Below, one piece after another: positions 42,754 to 48,153 of a stretch of DNA of 48,153 nt. Numbering within the stretch: the stretch's first letter is position 1; every line of letters starts with the position of its first letter. A model generated the notes under the pieces. It saw only the letters and a list, made by a program, of their open reading frames with translations, was not told where the DNA came from and did no database searches. The translations under genes were made by a program, and so were the position numbers. Source of the stretch: Candidatus Obscuribacter sp. (lineage in GTDB: Bacteria; Cyanobacteriota; Vampirovibrionia; Obscuribacterales; Obscuribacteraceae); assembly GCA_021772135.1 (NCBI GenBank), contig JADYXQ010000219.1:1-48153 (forward strand). Reading direction: 5' to 3'.

Positions 42754-44006
42754 GTTCCATGCCGGTTCTAAAAAATGCACCTGATGAAGGGCGCACGCTT
42801 TCATTTCTTTCGGGCAATCTTGCCCAGGTTGATGTGGCCAAGATTGAAAGAGAACTCAACCGGCTCTGGGATTCAGCGGGGCGCGCTGCGGGTGAAGAAG
42901 ATCTGGCTTGGAAGCCGGTTATTCGTGCCTGTGCTCTCAATATGGTGCTTTTGTGCGAAGAAGAAAACGAGCGCAAATTTGAAGGTTTGCTCTCAGAGAT
43001 TACAGTGCGTCACCCTTGCCGGGCCATACTGGCTGTAATTGCCAGTGCGCCGGTAGAAAAAGTAGAAGCCTGGGTCACTGCTCATTGTCATTTCTTGCCC
43101 GGTCGCCTGGACAAACAAATGTGCTGCGAGCAAATTACCGTAAAGTGGTCAGGAACTGCCTTTGTCTCTACCGGCCTGGCCAGCGTGGTCACACCACTGG
43201 TGATACCGGAGCTGCCTTCCTGGCTATTTGCCGGCAGTAAACAATTGACCAGAGCCGTAATCGAACCCTTTCTTTCTTACCTCGATCATTTATTGATGGA
43301 TAGCAGAATAAGCGGTGCTGCAGATGGCAAAATTAATAAGGAGCTGGTGATCTCTTTAATTTCAAATTTGCAAATTGCTATGGATCTGGCCGAGCATGCA
43401 GTAGTGGTCGACTTGGCTTGGCTGACTCTGTCTGCCTGGCGCAAAGCTATTGCACTGGCTTTTGATCATACCGATGTATCAATTTTGCCCGCTCGTTTGC
43501 AAGCAATTGAAACGATCACAATTAAGTATGGCGGTTATGCAGCAGGATTCAGCCAGGCCTTGCTGCTTGCCACCTGGCTGACCACCAGGCTAAAACTGCG
43601 CGCCGACAGTGGCCAGGTAAGCCAAAATCAGACCAATAGTGCCAGTAAGTCTGGGCTCACGGCTTTATTTAAAAGCGAGAGCGGCAGTCAAAGTGTCAAT
43701 GTGATCTTGCATGAGGCCGACAATCTCAGCGCCGGCGTCAATAGCTTTGAAATGACCTTCGGCGACGGAGATGACAAACTCAATGTTGACTTCGCCGGTG
43801 GTGCACTCAAAGTTAGCAATGACGGTTCTGAAGAATATATGGAACTGCCCTGGTCTAGCACTCGTGACAAAGAAGGGGCAGGGGAGCCGGCCTTTACCGA
43901 GCTTGTAGACTTTGCCTTTGAGCACTCTGCCAAAGATCCTATTTATTTAGCAGCGGCAAAAGGCGCAGGCGATTTACTTAAATTGATTAGCCAAGGCAGT
44001 AAATAG
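42750..44006 (+). CDS. opcA: Glucose-6-phosphate dehydrogenase assembly protein OpcA
   Basis: OpcA promotes assembly and activation of Zwf in cyanobacteria and occurs next to zwf there and in actinobacteria. This 418-residue protein overlaps zwf by 4 bases and has GGAGG 7 bases before its ATG. Its body contains DLAWKPVIRACALNMVL, HPCRAILAVIA and a C-terminal half with DLAWLTLSAWRKAIA, matching OpcA-type segments. All its cysteines lie in the first ~135 residues and the C-terminal half has none, although a redox-active C-terminal cysteine pair has been reported in Anabaena OpcA. The start is supported by the overlap. Confidence 0.88.
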   Translation: MSSMPVLKNAPDEGRTLSFLSGNLAQVDVAKIERELNRLWDSAGRAAGEEDLAWKPVIRACALNMVLLCEEENERKFEGLLSEITVRHPCRAILAVIASAPVEKVEAWVTAHCHFLPGRLDKQMCCEQITVKWSGTAFVSTGLASVVTPLVIPELPSWLFAGSKQLTRAVIEPFLSYLDHLLMDSRISGAADGKINKELVISLISNLQIAMDLAEHAVVVDLAWLTLSAWRKAIALAFDHTDVSILPARLQAIETITIKYGGYAAGFSQALLLATWLTTRLKLRADSGQVSQNQTNSASKSGLTALFKSESGSQSVNVILHEADNLSAGVNSFEMTFGDGDDKLNVDFAGGALKVSNDGSEEYMELPWSSTRDKEGAGEPAFTELVDFAFEHSAKDPIYLAAAKGAGDLLKLISQGSK

Positions 44007-44010
44007 CTTC

Positions 44011-44790
44011 ATGCGCACTATTCAAGTAAACCAACAGACCATTAATATCGCTGAAGATGAGCGTGCACTGTTCACTGCTCTGGCTGCTCGCATGGCTGAA
44101 ATGGCTTTCCAGTGCGTCAAAGACGAGAACATTTTTTCTATTGCTCTTTCAGGCGGTAATACACCTCGCGGCCTGTACAGCCATCTGGCTAAATTTTCGG
44201 CCGAAGAATTTCCCTGGAATTCAACTTATCTTTTTCTCGGTGATGAGCGTTGCGTTTCTCACTCTGATGGCGAAAGCAATTACAGAATGGTGAGCGATAG
44301 TTTGCTCAGTCATATTTCTATTCCATCGACAAATGTCTATCCCACCATTGATCAAGACAAAGATCCTGATGCCTCGGCTAAACGCTATGAGCAAAGTCTG
44401 CGCCGTTTCTTTAAATTAAATGACCAGGATACAAGCGAAAAACAATGGCCTCGCCTGTCTCTGGCTCTCATGGGTCTTGGAAATGATGGCCACACTGCTT
44501 CGCTTTTCCCTGGCACTGTGGCATTGGAAGAGGAGACTCGTTTTTGCGTGGCCAATCAGGTACCGCAACTTGCTACCACAAGACTAACTTTAACCCGGCC
44601 GGTTTTCGCTCATGCCAAAAAATTGTTTTTCCTGGCAGCCGGTGACAACAAAGCTGAAATATTTGCAGATGTAATTCTGCATTCGGACAAGAAATATCCT
44701 TCGCAATTGGTTATTGGCGACTGCCGCGAAGGTTCGGTTGAATGGTTTGTAGATGAGCCTTGTGCAAGGCTGCTAAACGTAAATCCATAG
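44011..44790 (+). CDS. pgl: 6-phosphogluconolactonase
   Basis: Hydrolyses 6-phosphogluconolactone to 6-phosphogluconate, the second step of the oxidative pentose phosphate pathway. Typical motifs are SGGNTPRGLYSHL near residue 48, GDERCV with SNYRM near residue 75-95, and MGLGNDGHTASLFPGT near residue 155. Length of 259 residues is usual for the family. It starts 4 bases after opcA. No strong ribosome site is seen, so translation is probably coupled to opcA. gnd follows after 20 bases with its own GGAGG. Confidence 0.95.
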   Translation: MRTIQVNQQTINIAEDERALFTALAARMAEMAFQCVKDENIFSIALSGGNTPRGLYSHLAKFSAEEFPWNSTYLFLGDERCVSHSDGESNYRMVSDSLLSHISIPSTNVYPTIDQDKDPDASAKRYEQSLRRFFKLNDQDTSEKQWPRLSLALMGLGNDGHTASLFPGTVALEEETRFCVANQVPQLATTRLTLTRPVFAHAKKLFFLAAGDNKAEIFADVILHSDKKYPSQLVIGDCREGSVEWFVDEPCARLLNVNP

Positions 44791-44810
44791 TAAATAATCT
44801 GGAGGATGAA

Positions 44811-46280
44811 ATGGCTGACACTAAAGACGGCAAATTATGTGACATTGGTCTGGTTGGCCTGGGAGTAATGGGCGAGAACCTGGCACTCAATATTGAGCGC
44901 AACGGTTTTAAAATTGCCATCTTCAACCGCAGTCACTCCAAAGTTGTTGACTTTGTAGAAGGCAGAGGCAATGGCAAAAACGTTGTCGGTTGCCCTGACG
45001 AGAAAAGTTTTGTTGAATCAATCGCTAAACCACGCAAAATTATTTTGCTTGTTAAAGCCGGTGACGCCGTTGATCAAACCATCGACAAATTAAAACCGTT
45101 TCTAGAAAAAGGCGACATCATTATTGATGGTGGCAACTCGCATTTTACAGACACTATGAAAAGAGAGAAAGCTCTGGCTGCGGAGGGTCTCCAGCTAGTG
45201 GGCTCCGGAGTATCTGGCGGCGAAGAAGGCGCTCTCTGGGGGCCATCGCTCATGCCCGGCGGCAATCTCGACGCTTACAAACAAGTGCAACCCGTATGGG
45301 AAGCCATTGCCGCAAAAGTAGACGGCAGCCCATGCGTTACTTATTTAGGACCGGACGGTGCTGGACATTTTGTCAAAATGGTGCATAATGGTATCGAATA
45401 CGGTGACATGCAATTAATTGCTGAAATTTATGATGTGCTCAAGCGTGTGCTCAATATGTCGGCAGCGCAAATGGCCGAAGTTTTCACTAATTGGAATAAA
45501 GGCCTGCTGGACTCCTTCCTGATTGAAATTACTGCGCAAATTTTGTCGGTAGTTGATCCTGAAACTAAGAAACCTCTAGTAGATTTGATTTTAGATAAAG
45601 CCGGTCAAAAAGGCACCGGTAAGTGGACTTCAGAAGCTGCTCTTGATTTAGGAGTGCCTGTGCCCACCATCGACGCAGCACTCACCGGCCGGGTTTTATC
45701 GTCTATGAAAGGCGAGCGCAAATTTGCCTCTACCGTTTTTGCTTCGGTAACAAACGAGCTGGCCAAAGTAGCGCCAGCCGACAAAGCATTGATTGCCCAC
45801 TTAGAAAAAGCACTTTATGCCAGCAAGATTTGCAGTTACGCACAAGGCATGGCCTTAATCAAAGCCGGCTCTGACAAATATAACTGGGGTGTCAATCTTT
45901 CTGAATGCGCGCGCATATGGCGCGGTGGTTGCATCATTCGTGCTCAATTGCTCGAGCGCATTCGCACTGCTTTTGACAATAATCAAAACCTTCCCAACCT
46001 CTTAATCGATCCCGATTTTGCTTCGTGGATGGCAGCTTCGCACGAATCATTGCGCGCCGTTATTCAAGAGGCGGTCAAACGCGGCATTCCAGTACCGGCT
46101 CTAACAGCCAGTCTTTCTTACTTCGACAGCTACCGCAGCGCCCAGTTGCCTCAAAATCTCACTCAAGCACAACGAGATTTCTTTGGTGCACACACTTACG
46201 AACGTGTCGACAAACCGGACGCAGGTTTTGTACACAGCGAGTGGGCAGAGCTGATTAAAGAGCCTATCAAGACAACCTAA
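44811..46280 (+). CDS. gnd: 6-phosphogluconate dehydrogenase (decarboxylating)
   Basis: Makes ribulose-5-phosphate, CO2 and NADPH from 6-phosphogluconate. The NADP-binding loop GLVGLGVMGENLALNIE (about 13-29), DGGNSHFTDT, the substrate and catalytic segment FVKMVHNGIEYGDMQLI, and a helical C-terminal domain with RGGCIIRAQLL and a conserved tail (about 440-489) are visible. I start at ATG 44811 (489 residues), with GGAGG 5-6 bases upstream; a longer frame from 44760 overlaps pgl and is rejected. The next gene, recO, begins 10 bases later. Confidence 0.96.
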   Translation: MADTKDGKLCDIGLVGLGVMGENLALNIERNGFKIAIFNRSHSKVVDFVEGRGNGKNVVGCPDEKSFVESIAKPRKIILLVKAGDAVDQTIDKLKPFLEKGDIIIDGGNSHFTDTMKREKALAAEGLQLVGSGVSGGEEGALWGPSLMPGGNLDAYKQVQPVWEAIAAKVDGSPCVTYLGPDGAGHFVKMVHNGIEYGDMQLIAEIYDVLKRVLNMSAAQMAEVFTNWNKGLLDSFLIEITAQILSVVDPETKKPLVDLILDKAGQKGTGKWTSEAALDLGVPVPTIDAALTGRVLSSMKGERKFASTVFASVTNELAKVAPADKALIAHLEKALYASKICSYAQGMALIKAGSDKYNWGVNLSECARIWRGGCIIRAQLLERIRTAFDNNQNLPNLLIDPDFASWMAASHESLRAVIQEAVKRGIPVPALTASLSYFDSYRSAQLPQNLTQAQRDFFGAHTYERVDKPDAGFVHSEWAELIKEPIKTT

Positions 46281-46290
46281 GTAAGGGCGA

Positions 46291-47199
46291 TTGCCAACAT
46301 TTTCGCTTACAGCTATTAATGTAGGCACTTTCAATTTAGGAGAGGCCGACAAGATCATCACCCTTTTTTCTCGCGAAAAGGGCATACACCGTGCTGTGGC
46401 GAAAGGGGCGCGTAAGCCCGGTGCGCGCATATCAGGCAAATCTGAACTGCTCAATGTCAATCGTTTGTTATTGGCCAAAGGAAAAAATCTCGACATTATT
46501 ACTCAATGCGAGAATATCGAGACTTTTGCCAATCTGCGCCACGATCTGACCAGGCTCACCTACGCTCTTTATTACGCTGAGCTGACTCAAGTATTCGGCC
46601 CCGGACTGGCTGATGAGTCAGAACGCTATTTCGACCGTCTCTGCCTTTCGATGGGTCTGATGGCGGCCAGCGGACGTGACCCGGCCCTGCTTTGTCTCGA
46701 ATTCGAATTTGCCCTGCTTCAGATGCTCGGTATCAAACCCGAGCTAAATTTTTGCGTGGGCTGCCGCGACCCGCTTACCGAGAAAAATTTGACTGCCTTC
46801 AACTATGAACTGGGCGGCCTCGTTTGCCAGAAATGTTTTCACCGCATGCGGCGCCTGGCGGCAGCTTCTGAAATTGTGGAGGAAGAAGCCGAGGAATATG
46901 CAATTGAAAGCCAGGAAGAAAATATTCGCCTTGGACTGGCGGCGCGCTCAGGCGCCCGCTCGGAGGCCATGGACGGCCAGCGTACCAATGTTTATGTCAC
47001 TCCTCTGGTTTGGAAGCGCATGGTGTTGGCTAATATCGGTTCAGAACAAATCGATATGGAAATTAATCCCAATCAGCCTCAGGATGCGAGGGCACTGGTC
47101 GGGGCCACAGTAGCCGCTCGGCGAGTAATGCAATCGTATATCGAATACAAAGCTGGTAAGCGTATGCGTGCTCTTGACCTGCTTGCTGACTTGATTTGA
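46291..47199 (+). CDS. recO: DNA repair protein RecO
   Basis: RecF-pathway mediator that anneals single strands and helps load RecA. The N-terminal OB fold begins MPTFSLTAINVGTFNLGEADKIITLFSREKG, and the zinc site uses Cys155/Cys158 and Cys179/Cys182 (FCVGC...VCQKC). Residues ~190-232 form a Glu/Ala-rich insertion between the zinc knuckle and the last helices, making the protein ~60 residues longer than the E. coli type. The start is TTG at 46291, preceded by AGGG at a short distance (3 bases); no better start is present. It follows gnd by 10 bases. Confidence 0.9.
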   Translation: MPTFSLTAINVGTFNLGEADKIITLFSREKGIHRAVAKGARKPGARISGKSELLNVNRLLLAKGKNLDIITQCENIETFANLRHDLTRLTYALYYAELTQVFGPGLADESERYFDRLCLSMGLMAASGRDPALLCLEFEFALLQMLGIKPELNFCVGCRDPLTEKNLTAFNYELGGLVCQKCFHRMRRLAAASEIVEEEAEEYAIESQEENIRLGLAARSGARSEAMDGQRTNVYVTPLVWKRMVLANIGSEQIDMEINPNQPQDARALVGATVAARRVMQSYIEYKAGKRMRALDLLADLI

Positions 47200-47213
47200 G
47201 AAGCACCTTGTAA

Positions 47214-47222
47214 TGCTAAAAT
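47214..47222 (+). promoter_or_regulatory. Predicted extended -10 promoter of glyA
   Basis: TGCTAAAAT (47214-47222) is an extended -10 element, identical to that in front of zwf, and lies 28 bases before the glyA ATG. It overlaps nothing but the last bases after recO. No convincing -35 is at 16-17 bases (TTTGAG at 47195-47200). Confidence 0.4.
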
Positions 47223-47249
47223 ACGCTGTACAAGACCGTTGGGGTGAAT

Positions 47250-48153
47250 ATGAGTTTAACTAACAGCCATCTGGCAAATAGCGATCCGGCACTGTTCGAG
47301 ATGATCAAGAAAGAGCTCTTTCGGCAACAGAACAGTATCGAACTGATTGCTTCAGAAAATTTCGTCAGCGAAGCGGTATTAGAAGCTCAAGGCTCCGTCT
47401 TGACAAATAAATATGCAGAAGGGCTCCCGGGCAAGCGCTACTATGGCGGCTGCCAGAATGTAGATGATGTTGAACGTTTAGCAATTACTCGCATTAAAGA
47501 GCTTTTTGGCGCACCTCACGCCAATGTGCAACCTCATAGTGGCGCTCAGGCAAACATGGCAGTCTTCTTTGCCATGCTCAAGCCCGGTGACACCATTCTT
47601 GGTATGGCCCTTGATCAAGGCGGCCACCTCACTCACGGCTCACCTGTGAATATGTCGGGCAAATGGTTTGATGCTCATTTCTACGGCGTCGACCCGCAGT
47701 CAGGCCGTCTCGATTATGACGTCGTGGCAAAAGCCGCTACAGCTGTGAAACCCAAAATGATTGTGTGTGGTGCCAGTAACTATCCGCGCATTATTGATTT
47801 TGCAAAGATGCGTCAGATTGCCGATAGCGTAGGCGCTTTCTTACTGGCCGATATTGCTCATATTGCCGGTCTGGTTGTAGCCGGCCTGCATCCTAATCCA
47901 TTTCCACATGCGCATTTTGTCACCACTACTACTCACAAAACATTGCGCGGCCCGCGGGGCGGTGTGGTGATGTGTTTAGAAGAGTTCGCCGCCGCAGTTG
48001 ATAAAGCTGTTTTCCCCGGCATACAAGGCGGGCCGCTTATGCACGTAATTGCCGCAAAAGCAGCTGCTTTTGGCGAAGCACAGAAGCCTGAGTTTAATGT
48101 CTATCAAAAGGCGATTGTCGATAACGCCGCCATGCTTGCTTCTACCCTGGTTG
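47250..48153 (+). CDS. glyA: Serine hydroxymethyltransferase (partial, runs off the window end)
   Basis: PLP enzyme that converts serine and tetrahydrofolate to glycine and methylene-tetrahydrofolate. The 301 visible residues hold [26 protein letters not shown], and the PLP lysine Lys230 in [14 protein letters not shown] (E. coli Lys229). [10 protein letters not shown] is the cofactor-ring region. ATG 47250 has GGGGTGA just upstream. The 3' third lies outside the window, so it is incomplete by position, not broken. Confidence 0.96.
   Translation, partial: MSLTNSHLANSDPALFEMIKKELFRQQNSIELIASENFVSEAVLEAQGSVLTNKYAEGLPGKRYYGGCQNVDDVERLAITRIKELFGAPHANVQPHSGAQANMAVFFAMLKPGDTILGMALDQGGHLTHGSPVNMSGKWFDAHFYGVDPQSGRLDYDVVAKAATAVKPKMIVCGASNYPRIIDFAKMRQIADSVGAFLLADIAHIAGLVVAGLHPNPFPHAHFVTTTTHKTLRGPRGGVVMCLEEFAAAVDKAVFPGIQGGPLMHVIAAKAAAFGEAQKPEFNVYQKAIVDNAAMLASTLV

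Overview
The window reads as chromosomal DNA of a Gram-negative-type (diderm) bacterium of roughly 50% GC, most likely from the cyanobacterial lineage but non-photosynthetic (Melainabacteria/Vampirovibrionia, for example an Obscuribacterales-like genome). This placement is inference. It rests on a zwf-opcA-pgl-gnd cluster (OpcA is typical of Cyanobacteria and Actinobacteria), an efp-accB-accC run, an Omp85/BamA with three POTRA domains, lipid A and LPS-transport genes (lpxD, lpxC, lptD), and no photosynthesis genes. No mobile elements, phage genes, CRISPR arrays or rRNA genes were seen. Genes are densely packed and several use GTG or TTG starts.

Layout. 1-9.5 kb: an Rrf2-type regulator, an APC-superfamily permease followed by a separate protein that copies the permease's C-terminal part, an MsbA-like ABC exporter, a class A penicillin-binding protein behind a TPR protein, an epoxide-hydrolase-like enzyme and a DoxX-like membrane protein. 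9.5-16 kb: an SRAP (YedK/HMCES-type) abasic-site protein whose tail ends in a perfect-looking beta-clamp-binding motif, valS, efp-accB-accC and a tRNA with a CAT anticodon. 16-21.4 kb: poorly known secreted or membrane proteins (a secreted TPR protein, a multi-TM protein, a Gly/aromatic-rich secreted protein), thymidylate kinase and an aldehyde dehydrogenase closed by a strong terminator. 21.5-32.8 kb: an envelope-biogenesis block with bamA, ompH/skp, lpxD, lpxC and two tandem DUF4139 proteins on the plus strand, facing an lptD-like gene plus a ROK sugar kinase on the minus strand. 33-36 kb: an operon of iron-type alcohol dehydrogenase, SCP2-domain protein and PfkB kinase, then a 44-residue membrane peptide preceded by four 11-bp direct repeats. 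36-41 kb: selD-yedF (selenium metabolism), a small ribbon-helix-helix protein, a Gly-tailed membrane protein, a CPBP intramembrane protease and a two-TM protein. 41-48 kb: the oxidative pentose phosphate operon zwf-opcA-pgl-gnd, recO and the beginning of glyA, which runs off the window.

How the genes fit together. Outer-membrane assembly (BamA, Skp, LptD), lipid A synthesis (LpxD, LpxC), peptidoglycan synthesis (PBP1A) and fatty-acid precursor supply (AccB/AccC) are well represented, so much of the window serves the cell envelope. The pentose phosphate operon supplies NADPH and pentoses. Its OpcA lacks C-terminal cysteines, which fits a heterotroph without the light/thioredoxin switch. The observations I rate highest are the clamp-binding tail on the SRAP protein, the duplicated permease C-terminal domain, the 11-bp repeat array in front of the mini-membrane protein, and a shared 28-bp promoter-like block upstream of bamA and ompH.
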